Source: UBA830 sp038146925
GTDB taxonomy: Bacteria > Pseudomonadota > Alphaproteobacteria > MPNO01 > UBA830
Reading direction: 5' to 3'
Length of the DNA stretch: 64,000 bases
Assembly (NCBI GenBank): GCA_038146925.1
Contig: JAYQSP010000011.1
Coordinates: 1,325,459 to 1,389,458, forward strand
Notes under the pieces: generated by a model
Told to the model about the DNA's origin: nothing
What the model saw: only the letters and a program-made list of their open reading frames with translations
Databases searched by the model: none
Shown here: positions 36,297 to 47,088 of the stretch, piece by piece
How positions within the stretch are numbered: position 1 is the first letter of the stretch
How the letters are laid out: each line of letters begins with the position of its first letter
Program-made: the position numbers and the translations under genes

Positions 36297-36300
36297 GAGC
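36290..36300. other. Probable contig join
   Basis: Left of this point genes are intact; right of it nearly all are frameshifted and G+C-richer in style. The tRNA gene stops here and a C-terminal fragment of an unrelated LamG/PEP-CTERM protein begins without its 5' part. Two truncated genes meeting head to tail fit an artificial or recombinational junction. Confidence 0.6.
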
Positions 36301-36498
36301 AATACCCCGTCTGGGCCGCCAGTTGACCCGTTCGGCGAGTTTTTCACGGGAACCTGGACAACGTCCGCATCTATTCAGGAGCGCTGACGGCCGGGAAGAT
36401 CGGCAGTGCCATCGCCGCAGGTGCCGGCTCCGGGCGCTGGCGTTTTCGGCCTCGGGCTTGCCGGTCTCGGTTACGCCGGACGCAAGCGCGCCGCCTGA
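36297..36498 (+). CDS. C-terminal fragment of a LamG-like protein with PEP-CTERM anchor
   Basis: Only the end of the gene is present. HGNLDNVRIYSGALTAGKI (from 36345) is the terminal strand pattern of LamG/concanavalin-like lectin domains. After one indel near 36,415 the frame from 36421 reads VPAPGAGVFGLGLAGLGYAG followed by RKRAA and stop at 36498. That is a PEP-CTERM-type sorting signal: VPxPG motif, hydrophobic helix, basic end. Such proteins are processed by exosortase and are linked to exopolysaccharide. No exosortase gene lies in the window. Confidence 0.65.
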
Positions 36499-36544
36499 TC
36501 CTTGTCCGCACAGGATTTAGTAAGACGGCCTGCCTGGTCCGTAG

Positions 36545-36566
36545 CGCCCCTAGACCCTCGGGGGCG
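36545..36566. terminator. Possible bidirectional hairpin between convergent genes
   Basis: CGCCCC (36545-36550) and GGGGCG (36561-36566) could pair around ten bases, between the PEP-CTERM gene and the convergent sensor gene. There is no T-run on either strand, so the call is weak. Confidence 0.25.
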
Positions 36567-36575
36567 GAAGTGCGC

Positions 36576-38639
36576 TTAACGTTCGCGGGCCGCCCGCGGT
36601 TCTCGAGAACGTTGACGAGCGGGGAGACCGGGCGGCGGTCGAAGACGGTGCCGGCCTGCTTCATCAACTCGGCGATGGCGTCGTCGAAGCTCAGCGCATC
36701 GCGGAAGGCGCGCGGCTGACGATCGCGACGAGCGCGTTCGCCGCGCGACGATCCGCGCACTGATCAGGATGTCCTCTCCCGCGAGGCCCTTCGGATGGCC
36801 GGTGCCGTCCCAATGCTCGTGCATCTGGGCGAGCGTCTCGGCCACCGGCAGGTCGAAATCGACTCCCGCGATCGTCTCCGCCGTGCGCAGTTGGCTCCGG
36901 CGGTGAGATCCTGTTCCTCGGCGGTCAGCGCGCCGACCTTGTCAGCGTCGCCCGGCGGCTTTTAAAATCTTGTCGATGTTCGAAGGTTGCCGCGATGTCT
37001 ACGGTACGCGGCGGATGTCCTCGCTGCTCCATCTCGTCCGCGATGGCCGCCGCCACCTCGGCGACGTTCGCTCTGGTCTGGAGGGGTCGCGTTCGTCGAC
37101 GAGGCCGACGAGCTTGCTGACAAGCGCACGCATCGCGCCTTCGCGCTTTGCCCGTTCGCTCACCGCATCGGTAATATCCTGCAAGATGACGAGCGCGCCC
37201 GGCGGATAGTCGCGGTCGCCGCGCAGCGGGATGTGGGTCTGACACGACGGTGCGCTTTCACCGTCCTCGTCGAACGTGCATGTCTTGGCCGGTTTGAAGT
37301 CGCGGATCACGTCTCGTTGATGTCGGACGAGCTTGGCGAGGACCGGCCCGACGACGCTCGCCATCGTTTTCCCGAGCATCTCCTGCTGGGTGATGCCGGT
37401 TCCTTCCGCTGCCTTGGCGTTGGCGAAGGTGTAGCGGCCCTGGTCGCTTATGGCGAACACCGCGTTGGGCTGACCGTCGCTGACGACGCGGAGGAACTTG
37501 GTGAAGTTCTCGAGCCTTTCGTTGGCGATGCTCTGGCGCTCGAGCGCCTGGGCGGACCGCACCGAGGTGCCGTGGCGCCAGACCGCGACGATGGTGATCG
37601 CGACGCCCGCGATCACCAGGATGAAGGTGGTGAGCAGCATGCTCTGACGGCTGTCGCTTTCCGCCAGGGCCTCGGAGGCGGCGATCTTGCGGACGAGGAA
37701 CCACGGTGCGCCGGAGACCGCGCGGGCGGTCGCGAGAACCTCGTCGCCGGCATAGTCGCGCATCCGCTCCAGGCTGCCGGGCTTCGCGGACAGGACCGGG
37801 TCGACGAGATCCAGCGTGTTGAGGGCGAGGCCGCTTCGCCAGCGGCTTCGTGCCGTCGCGCAGCGGCGAGAGATACTCGATGCCGGCTTCGGTCCGTCGC
37901 AGGAGATAGCTCTCCGACGTCGCCGCGGGTGTCGCCCGGCTGCGCAAGCCGCTCGAATAGATCGCCGCCGACGAGCTGAGCCCGACGACGAAGCCGATGC
38001 CGTTGTCGGCGGCGCGGTCGGCCTGCACGCCGTAGACGGGAACGACGAAGCCGATGCCCGGGCTGCCGCTCGGACCCGGCCGCATGTCGACGAGCGCCTG
38101 CCGCCCGCTCGCCGCAACGACGAAGGCCTGACGGATCTCGGGCGACAGCGGCGGCATCGTGTCGGTCGCAACGAGGACCGTTCCCGCGCGGTCGACGAGG
38201 GCGACCGGCCTGTCCGGCGCGCTCGACGTTGGCATCGACCGTCGGCTCGAGTGCGCGGCGGCACAGGCGTCGCGCGCCGCCGTGGTGTTCAGGAGATTGC
38301 GGAGATAGCCCGCCGCTGCCTGCGCCTCGGGCGGCGGTGCCGCGGAACCGCTGAGCGAAATCTGGGTCATGTAGAGCTGGAGCGAGGCGTTCTCGGCGAG
38401 GCTCTGCATCGAGCCGAACTGCTCCGCCAGCCAGCGGTTCACATCGGCGGTGCGGCTGTCGGCGACGATGCCGAGGCGGACCTGCCACTGCTGGAGATCG
38501 CGTTCGCGCTCGCGGTCGACGAAGGCGAGGACGGCGAATATGCCGACGGCGACGACGGCGGCGAGTCCCGCCGCGGCCGAAGCGATGATGACGCGGGTGC
38601 GCCGGGCGGCCTGCCTTCTTGCGGATCGTTCGGGCTCAT
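36576..38639 (-). CDS. Membrane sensor with PAS and degenerate HD-GYP domain, frameshifted
   Basis: Pieces in three frames add up to ~680 residues. Start MSPNDPQEG at 38639, then a membrane helix VIIASAAAGLAAVVAVGIFA, a periplasmic cache-like sensor (VALVDRAGTVLVATDTMPPL, GFVVPVYGV), a second helix TTFILVIAGVAITIVAVW and a PAS domain (FAISDQGRYTFANAKAAE). A C-terminal HD-GYP-like domain has HSARVAEVAAAIADEM and HEHWDGTGHPKGLAGEDIL. The position of the catalytic HD appears as ENIDKI after frame correction, so cyclic-di-GMP hydrolysis is doubtful. The end at 36576 is the best continuation (LENR ... AARER). Indels are probably sequencing errors. Confidence 0.7.
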
Positions 38640-38741
38640 CCTGCCTCTTCTATCCGTTCGGAGTTCTCTGCCGCGACGGCCACTGCCCGGTCAGCGCGAA
38701 AAGTATATGGACCGCGGGCAGGGGCGGCAATGGCGCCCGGC

Positions 38742-39399
38742 CTACCTGTGCAGCCACCAGTAATTCTCGTTGATCGAGTAGACGGGCTTGTAGTGCCGGA
38801 TCGCGCTCGACTTCACCACCTGGCGCACCTGGTTGTCGAGGATCAGCGCGTCCCCGTCGATGTAGACCGCGAGGATCGCATGGCCGAGCTTCAGGTTGAG
38901 GTCGATGACGACGACGAGGCGTATTTCGGAATTCTCGAACCCGAGGGCGCGGAGCGACATGAATTTCGCGATCGCGTAGTCCTCGCAGTCTCCGTCGCGC
39001 TGCAGGAATTCGTACGGGGTCGCCCAGTAGTCGTTGATCCCGTAGTTCCGCGGGTCGGTGAAATAGCGGTGGCGGTTCATGTAGTCGTTCGGCCTCGACC
39101 TGCTCGCGCTTCGGCCGGCCCCTTCTGTTCCGTGAGAAACGCCTGCCCACTCCTTCAGGTGGCACTTGTTGAAGATCGAGGATCGCAAGGCGCGTCGAGA
39201 AAAGTTCCGGTCGCTGAAATATTTCGCGAGCGCGCCCCGCCACTTGGGAAACGGCGCCTGGTTGGTCGACTGGACCTCGGCGGTCCCGAACAGCCGGGAT
39301 CACCGCGCCGGGAACCCCGGCGGCGCGATGCGGCGGTACGAGACCTGCGGCCGCGATCAGGAGTGCGCCGGCGAACGCGCTATGGCTGAAGCGAAGCAT
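38742..39399 (-). CDS. LapG-type transglutaminase-like cysteine protease, frameshifted
   Basis: A bacterial transglutaminase-like cysteine peptidase, about 215 residues. In Pseudomonas LapG cuts a surface adhesin under cyclic-di-GMP control. The start MLRFSHSAFAGALLIAAAG at 39399 is a signal peptide. The catalytic residues are Cys in RDGDCEDYAIAKFMSL, His in GHAILAVYIDGD and Asp in LILDNQV; ATPYEFLQRDGD precedes them and the protein ends INENYWWLHR. At least three indels lie between 39,105 and 39,330. It sits 102 bases upstream of the HD-GYP sensor on the same strand, which suits a cyclic-di-GMP link. Confidence 0.78.
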
Positions 39400-39565
39400 G
39401 CGGGAAGCCTACACGAATTCGCTCCGCCCGATCAGTGACGATCCGCACAGGCACATAATCCGTTCCCGCCCGCTTTCCGGCCGTGTTTTCCGGGGCGGGG
39501 ACGCGTGTTATCAAGAACGCGAGAGAAGGACGCCGTCTCCCGGCAGGAAGAGCGAGGTTCGAACG

Positions 39566-41800
39566 ATGGGCTCATGGGCTGCGTTCCGGCGCAGATGGTT
39601 CGCCTATCTGTGTGCCGCGATCCTGACCGTCGCGTTCGTCGGCCTCCGCGTCTGGGACCCGGCGCCGCTCCAGTTCCTCCGCCTCAAGACCTTCGATATC
39701 TATCAGCGCCTCCATCCCAGGGCGGACGAGCCTCTGCCGGTGATCATCGTCGATATCGACGAAGACAGCCTCAGGCCTACGGACAGTGGCCGTGGCCGCG
39801 GACCCGCGTCGCCGAGCTCGTCGACCGGCTGATGGCCCGACAGGTCGCCGCGATCGGCTTCGACGTGATCTTTGCCGAACCCGACCGCATGTCGCCCGCA
39901 GCGTGTTCCAGGTCCATCTCCGGCCTGTCGCCAGGTGACGCGGACTCCTGATGCGGCTGCCGGGCAGCGACGATGTTTTCGCCGATGCGATCCGGCGGGG
40001 ACGGGTGGTGCTGGGCCAGGCGACAGGCGGGGACACCGGTGCGCCGGCCGGAGGCTCGTCCGATCTCGAGAAGACCCGCTTCGCGAAAATGGGCGACGAT
40101 CCCCTCTTCCCCATGCGGTCTCCCGCATCACGCTGGTCACAACCTGCCGCGGCTGGAGGAAAAGCGCGGCCGGGATCGGCATGCTCTCCCCACGTGCCGG
40201 AAGGTGACGGCGTCGCCGCGTCCCCCTCGTGATGCGTGTGGGAGACAAGCTCTATCCGACGCTGTCGATCGAAATGCTTCGCGTCGCGGTCGACGCGATG
40301 ACGCCGGGCGTCTCGATCAACACGCTGGTGATCAAGACGCACCGAGACGGCATCGGCAGCATCGTCATCCCGAGTTCCGGAAATCCCCGGCCGACGAGCG
40401 CGACCGGGCGTGGGTGAACTTCGCGACGCCGTCGCCAGGCGCCCATCTCCGCCAAGCGCGTGCTGGACGGGACGGCCGATCTCGGCGCTCGAAGGTATTT
40501 CGTCCTCGTCGGGACATCGGCCATCGGCCTCAAAGGACATCAACCCGACGCCGCTCTCGCCGGCGATGCCGGGCGTCGAGGTCCACGCGCAGCTGCTCGA
40601 GACGATCCTGTCGGACAGCTATCTCAAGCAGCCGTCCTTCGCCTTCGCCATCAATCCGTGCTCCTCGCCGGCATCGGTATCCTGCTGATCGCGACCGTCG
40701 CCCGCTTCGGACCCGTCGGCGGGCTCGTCTCAGGCGTCACCGTCCTCGCCGCCGCCTTCGCAGGATCCTGGTACGCCTTCGCCGAACACCGCCTGCTGAT
40801 CGCCGCGACCGACACCGCGATCGCCGGCTTCGTCCTCTACACCACCCTGACGTTCCTCAACTTCCTGCGGGGCGACGCGGAGAAGCGGGAGATCCACCGC
40901 ATTCAGCCAGTACCTGTCGCCCGCGCTGGTAGGCAGCTCGCGCGCCATCCCGAGCTCCGTCTCGGCGGCGAGCTGCGCGACATGACCATCCTGTTCGGCG
41001 ACATCCGTGGGTTTACGGCGATCTCCGAGCAGTACAAGGCGCATCGAAGGTCTACTCACGGACTTCATCAACGCCTACCTGACGCCGCTGACGGACGCGG
41101 CGCTCGCGCGCCGGGGGGACGATCGACAAGTACATGGGCGACTGCATCATGGCGTTCTGGAACGCGCCCCTCGACGATCCCGACCATGCCGATCGCCTGC
41201 GATTCAGCGCTGGCCATGCTGGCCACGGTCGGCGAACTGAACGAAGCGCCGCGCCAGAAGCCGATACGCTCCCGGGCGGCAAGTTCATCCCGATCAGATG
41301 GGATTCGGGGTGAATTCAAGTCTGCTGCGTCGGCAACATGGGCTCCAGACAAAGGTTCTACTATTCCGTGATCGGCGACGACGTGAATCTCGCCTCCGCC
41401 TCGAAAAAGGGCAGAACCAGGCCTACGACGTTCCATCGTGGCGGGAGAGGGCACCCCAGGAGCGTGCGCCCGGTTACGCGTGGCTCGAACTCGACCTGAT
41501 CCGCGTAAAGGAAAGAACGACGTGGAGCTACCGTGCTTCGCGCTCCTGGGCGACCACGAGCTCGCCGCGGACCCTCGGTTTCGCGAACTGTGCACGCTCA
41601 ACGACGAGATGCTGGGGGCCTATCGCTCCGCCAAATTCGGCAAAGACCGGGCGCTGGCGCGGAAGTGCCTGGAGATCAGCCGCGGCATCGGCCTCCCGCT
41701 CGAGGGGCTCTACGGCGAATATTTCGAGCGGATCGGAGAACTCAAACGGACGCCGCTCGGTAAAGACTGGGACCCCGTATTCGCGCCCCAGCAGAAATAG
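39566..41800 (+). CDS. CHASE2-domain adenylate/guanylate cyclase, frameshifted
   Basis: A class III nucleotide cyclase of ~740 residues in many frame pieces. It begins MGSWAAFRRRWFAYLCAAIL, a membrane anchor. A periplasmic CHASE2 sensor follows (TFDIYQRLHP, VIIVDIDEDSLR, GQWPWPRTRVAELVDRL, AAIGFDVIFAEPDRMSP), then membrane helices near 40,670-40,870. The cyclase domain shows FGDIRGFTAISEQYK with the first metal Asp near 40,990, MGDCIMAFWNAP near 41,140 and YYSVIGDDVN near 41,360. A tail continues to the stop at 41800. The following FecR-domain gene is a common partner. Confidence 0.8.
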
Positions 41801-41947
41801 TCGTTAAATGTTTCCGGTTAACGGAACTCGGCGGATTCTCTCGTGATCCCAGCCAGGTTTGTCGTTAGAATAATGACCAGAACATAAACACGAAGAGCAA
41901 GTTCAAACCTCAACGGAGACAGGATACGGAAGGTTAGAGTTTCGAAG

Positions 41948-43460
41948 ATGTACGCGGGAAGTTCGCGTGTGGGAAGCTGATCGCCGCGCTGGTAACGGCG
42001 TTTTCACGGTCTCCGGCCCGCTGCAGGCATTTGGCGCGAAGGCGATTCACGTCGGCCGCGCGAAGGTCGTCGTCCAGAACGTGCGCGCCCAGTTCGGCGA
42101 CCAGGCACCTAAACAGATTTCCGCCGGACGAAGCGCCTCCACTTCCAACGAACGCGTCCTCGCGACCGGCGACTCGCGGAGTGTCGTCGAGTTCCGCGAC
42201 GGCTCGGTCCTTCAGGTCGGCCCGAACGCGATCGTGATCCTCGACCGGTTCGTCTTCAATCCGTTCGAGAGCAAGTCCGAGAAGGTGATCACTGCCGTCT
42301 CCGGCGCCTTCCGCTACATCTCGGGATGAAGACGAAATCGTCGTCTCTCGAGATCAGGACGGCGTCCACGTTATCGGCATCCGCGGCTCCGCCTGGATTT
42401 CATAGTCTATCAGGTGCTTCCAACGCAGCTCGTGCCATGCCGTCCACGGCTTCGCATTGTGCGGAACGACGAGGGCGCGGTCAGGTGCGCCCAGGTCAGA
42501 CGTACAGCATGCGATCATTTAACGCGATGCTGCGCCCGACCGGATCCCGGCCGCGGTCGCGGTTCAGGCGCTGCAGCACATCAACAACCAGGTCGGCGCG
42601 GTTCCGCCGTCGTCCGTGCTGCCCCCTGTCACGCCGGGTGAAGCGCAGGTCGACGCCGCGGTGAACGCGTTGCCGGCGGCGCAGCAAATCGCCCTGCAGG
42701 GCGGGGGCTCCCGCGCTGCCGGAAGCAGGTGCCCTTCCTCCCGCGGATCTGCAGTCGGCAGGGAGGGCCGCTTCGGCGTGAACCTGCTGTCCCAGGCCGC
42801 GCAGGTCGGCCTCCTCGACGGCGGCGGGCCGTCGCTGCTCACCCCGGCCCAGCAGGCGTTCGTCGCGCGGGCCAACACCGTCATTCCCAACGCCGCGCAG
42901 CGATGCAGTCTCTGCCGTCGGCACGGCGGAGCAACAGACTTCGAACGAAACGCCGCAGCGCCGAAGTCATCGTGAAGGCCTCGGTCGAGAGTTCGCTCCC
43001 GCGCCCGAGACGGTGGCGCAGCTCGTGAACGTTTCGGCGCAGGCCGACGGGGACGCCGCCGTGGTCATCGCGCAGGCGGCTCTCGCCGGCGCCCCGAGCC
43101 TCGCTGTGCGAATCGCCAGCGCGGCAGCGGCAGGAGCGCCCGACGCAGCTGCGCTCATCGCCCGAGCGGGATTGCGCGGGCATGGTCGTCTCGACGAACA
43201 ATCGCCCGCGGCGATCCTCACCGCGATCGCGCAGAACGTCCCGGCCGTCGTCTCGGAAGCGCTGGCAGCCGTTTCTGCCCGGCGTTTCCTCGACCCTCGT
43301 GGCCGCAGTCGCGACCGTCTCGCCGGAAGCGGCAGCCCTTGCGCTTTCGCAGATATCGACAGCCGCGGGCGGCGATCAGCCCCAGACCACGAACAATACC
43401 GCGCCACCACCGCCGCCTCCGCCGACAAGCGGAACGCTGTTCACCGGGTCCTCGAGCTGA
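41948..43460 (+). CDS. FecR-domain secreted protein with Ala-rich tail, frameshifted
   Basis: About 500 residues once indels are allowed for. The start at 41948 leads into a signal peptide (GKLIAALVTAFS). The FecR-like domain is clear: VVVQNVRAQFGDQ, VLATGDSRSVVEFRDGSVLQ and FNPFESKSEKVITAVSGAF at 42,060-42,330, then VHVIGIRGSAW near 42,370. The long rest is Ala/Val/Pro-rich and low in complexity, with repeated AAxA segments, ending in a polyproline stretch and TSGTLFTGSSS. It is 147 bases behind the CHASE2 cyclase, a pairing I know from other Alphaproteobacteria. Role unknown; perhaps envelope sensing. Confidence 0.68.
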
Positions 43461-43564
43461 TCTCAACCGACGCACGCTGAGGGGCATGCCGCAGCGCCAG
43501 GATTGAACGGCGCCGGGCCAGCCCCTATGGTTTCCCGCCAAGCAAAAATCAGAACGACCAGGAG

Positions 43565-44721
43565 AATACCGAGTCCGCAGCAGCGACCGCATCCTGACGA
43601 CCCATACCGGCAGCCTGCCGCGGCCTGAGGATTTGATCCGCACGATGTTCGCAAGGAAGGAGGAGGGCGTTCCGGTCGACCGGCCTGCGCGCTCGCCGCG
43701 CGGATCCGCGCGGCCGTGGCCGAGACGGTGAAACAGCAGGCCGATGCGGGCATCGACATCGTCAACGACGGCGAGGTCAGCAAGCCGTCCTACGCCACCT
43801 ACATCAAGGACCGGCTGTCGGGCTTCGGTGGCGAGAGCGTACCGCGCCCATACCAGGACCTCGTCGAGTTTCCGTCGATAGCGAAGCGGGTGTTCAACGA
43901 TCCGGGCCAGTCGCGGCGCAAGACGCCGGGCTGCAACGCGGAGATCAAGGTCTCGGACAGGCAGGCCGCGGTCGACGACGTCAACAACCTCAAGGCCGCG
44001 CTTGACAGCCCGCGACGTCTCAGGCGCGTTCATGAGCGCGGCGTCGCCCGGCGTCATCTCGCTGTTCTTCAACAACACGCATTACCCGGATTTCGAGAGC
44101 TACATCTTCGCGATCGCCGATGCGATGCGGTTTGAGTACCAGACGATCGCCGACGCCGGGATCCAGCTCCAGATCGATTGCCCGGACCTCGCCATGGGCC
44201 GCCACATCCAGTACGCCGATCTCGACGTGAAGGGCTTCCGGAAGCGCATCGAGATGCATGTCGAGGCGCTCAACTACGCGCTTGAGAACGTGCCGCGGGA
44301 AAGCGTCCGTATCCATCTCTGCTGGGGCAATTACGACGGCCCGCACCATTGCGACGTGCCGCTCAGGGACGTGATCGACATCGCCTTCACGGCGAAGACG
44401 TCGGGCATCTCGTTCGAGGCAGCGAATCCGCGCCACAATCACGAGTACGTCGTGTTCGACGACGTGAAGGTACCGGACCATATCGTGATGGTGCCGGGCG
44501 TGATCGAGTCGAAGTCGAACTTCATCGAGCACCCGGAGCTGATCGCCCAGCGGATCGTGCGCATCGCCGAACGTGTCGGACGCGAACAGGTGGTGGCGGG
44601 CAACGACTGCGGCTACGGCACCTGGGTCGGGCAGGCGGCGGTGGATGGCGAGATCGTCTGGGCCAAGCTCGCCGCCATGGCCGAGGGCGCGGCGCTCGCG
44701 TCGAAACAGCTCTGGAAGTAG
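43565..44721 (+). CDS. Cobalamin-independent methionine synthase-like methyltransferase, frameshifted
   Basis: A MetE C-terminal-type zinc methyltransferase of ~380 residues; relatives include methionine synthase and epoxyalkane:coenzyme M transferases. It opens with ILTTHTGSLPRPEDLIRTM. Zinc ligands are visible as IHLCWGNYDGPHHCD near 44,310 (His-x-Cys), Glu in SFEAANPRHNHEY near 44,415 and Cys in GNDCGYGTWVGQ near 44,600. The second half is in one clean frame to the stop at 44721; indels lie near 43,600-43,700 and 44,000. The exact start is unclear. Lacking the MetE N-terminal half, it may act on a substrate other than homocysteine. Confidence 0.8.
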
Positions 44722-44728
44722 GGCGCTT

Positions 44729-45677
44729 TTACGCGGTCCTGCCGATCGGCCACGGCTTGTCGGAGACTACAACGGGCCGCGCGACGACCTCGGCGCCGAC
44801 ATTGATCACCATCAGGTCGTATCCGATCTCGATGGGTCCCGCGTAGTTCTCGCGGATCTGGTCGAGGGCGGGGCCGATGACGTCGTCGTTGTTGTACATG
44901 TGATAGATCACGGCGAGCCGCGGATTGGTCTCGGCGAACACCTCGCCGGCCTCGCGCGGCGACGTGTGATAGATCTCCGAGATCTTCTTCGCGACCTCCA
45001 GCGGGCGATTGGACTTGGCGGCATAGAGCTCGGCCGGCGGGAAGGCTTCGTGGACCAGCAGGTCGCATCCCTTCGCATGCTCGATCAGGGCGTCGCATTT
45101 CTTCGTGTCCGCCGAGAACACGAACACCCGGTTGCAATACTCCACCTTCATGGCGAACGTGTTCTGCGGCGCGGTGTGGACCACCTTGAAGGCGGTGATG
45201 CGCACGCCGCCCGTGTCGGAGGTGTCGTAGATGACGCAATCCTGGCCGAACTCCGTGCATTCGATCTCGTGGCCGCCCGCGGGCAGCGCGTCGAGCCGGG
45301 TCTCGATGTCCCAGGCATAGATGGCGCGGAGATGGCCGACGATGTCGGCCGTGCCGGGCGGGCCCCAGACGCGGAGCGGCGTCTTCCGGCCGTAAGTCCA
45401 GCCGCCGATCCAGAAATGATCGAGCCCGCCGATGTGATCGACATGGTGGTGGGTGACGAACACCTTGTCGACCTGGGTGAACGGGATCTCCAGCGAGGTG
45501 AAGTTCTGCGGCGCGCCGGAACCGCAGTCGAGCAGGAACTTCTCGTTGCCGGCCTCGACAAAGACGCAGGCGCAGGCCTGTCCACGGCGCGGGAACGGCG
45601 TGCCCGGTGCCCAGCAGCGTGACGCGGATCTCGTCTTCGGCGAGGGCTTCGCCGGGATAGAAGTTCTGGCCGGGCAT
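44729..45677 (-). CDS. MBL-fold metallohydrolase, one frameshift
   Basis: A beta-lactamase-fold hydrolase of ~315 residues. Metal motif THHHVDHIGGLDHFW lies near residue 75, VFVFSADTKKCDALIEHA near 185 and VIYHMYNNDD near 270. The start MPGQNFYPGEALAEDEIRVTL at 45677 is separated from the rest by one indel near 45,600, where RRGQACACVFVEAGNEKF should follow the LLGTG strand. Substrate unknown; similar to arylsulfatase/RNase Z-like members. Convergent with the methyltransferase gene, with a seven-base gap. Confidence 0.82.
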
Positions 45678-45771
45678 GTCGGATTTCCCCTCTGTGCGGC
45701 CGCGGCCCTCGTGGCGGGGCCGTCGGCGGATCAGGCATTAGAGCAAAGCGGGAGGTGCGCGGAAACCGGCT

Positions 45772-46995
45772 TCAGTCGATGCGCCCCGCGGCGCGCCGCG
45801 GCGCGATCAGCAGGAAGACAGTTGCCAGGCAGCAGAGCGTAAGGCCGATGCCGATCACGTAGAAGCCCTGCTCGATGCCGAGCCGTTCGATGACGGGCCC
45901 ATGATCACGGGCACGACCACCGAAGCGGCGCGGTTGAGCGTCGTCCGCAGACCCACGGTCATGCCCTGGCTGCGGGATCGGTCGAGCCCGCCATAATCGA
46001 GATCATCAGCGGCTGGTTGAAGCCGAGCAGCAGCCCGCGCAGCAGGATCGCCGCGAACAGCGGCCAGAATGTCGTCATCAGCGGCGTCGCGAGAAGCGCG
46101 ATGGCGACGACGAGCGAGACGAGGAACATCCAGAGCTGGCGGCGGACCGAGCCCATGGCCGGCGCCATGCCGACGATCAGGGCGCCGACCGCGCCGAGGA
46201 GCGAATGGCCGGTGCCGGCGAGGAGGCCTATTTCGGTGCCGCTCATGCCGACTTTCTCGAGATAGACGATATAGAACGATTCCTGCACGCCGTAGCTGCC
46301 GATGCGGATGGCGCTGAGATAGGCGCAGATCGCGACTGCGGGCACGCTCAGCATGTTGAACGCCGCGATGTAGTCCGAGATCCGCGGGATCAGGTCGGCT
46401 GGCGCGGAACCGCCGGACCGAACCGCCCGTCGCACCGGGCGTGCGGTTCCGGCAGCATCAGGCACGACGCAGAAGGCCGACGGCCCAGAGGCTGATCGCG
46501 CCGAAGCCGCCCCACAGGCCCCACGTAGTCCCAGCCGAGCCCGCGAGCGGCGGCCCGGCGAGCATGCCGAGACGGACCGAGACCGAGAGCCGTCCCGCGT
46601 GGCGCTTGCTGCCGCGCATCATCTGGCTCACCGAGGTCTGCGCGCCGATCCAGGTCATCGTCGTCGAGAGGCCCCAGACCATTTGCAGCGACGATCATCG
46701 CCCACACCCACGGCATCAGCGGGAAGAGGAGCGGCACCAGCACCGCGACGACGGCGAAGAAGACCATGAGCGGCCGCGCGCCGATGCGGTCCATCAGCAC
46801 GCCGCCGTGGAACGCGAGGAACAGGCCCGGCACATGCCGATTCCGAGCAGGATGCCGATCCAGCTCGCCGACAGGCCCTGGTCGAGCGCCCACAGCGGAA
46901 CGACGAGGGACGCGATGGTGACGTTGCTGTTCGAGAAGACGCCGGCGCCGTAGATCGGCAGCTGGCGGCGGAGGGCGGCTGCGATACTTCCGCAT
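45772..46995 (-). CDS. MFS transporter, frameshifted
   Basis: A major facilitator of ~400 residues with about 12 hydrophobic segments spread over several frames. The start MRKYRS at 46995 is followed by a shifted ALRRQLPIYGAGVFSNSN. The loop 2-3 motif region reads GVLMDRIGARPLMVFF (family motif G-x-x-x-D-R-x-G). The clean second half includes VQESFYIVYLEKVGMSGTEI and LLGFNQPLMISIMAG. It ends RRAAGRID at 45772. Substrate cannot be inferred. Divergent from the small NTF2-like gene. Confidence 0.75.
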
Positions 46996-47088
46996 CGTCA
47001 GTAGGCGGTCCTTCGGGATCGCGGGAACTGGCGGGCGCGAAGTCATTGGGCCATGATTACACCGGGTGAGAGGGATAAGGGGAGTCGA

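Noticed and set aside
42560..43460. The Ala-rich tail of the FecR gene as a separate repeat-protein gene
   Set aside because: No start site or ribosome-binding signal separates it from the FecR part, and the frame breaks match the surrounding indel pattern.
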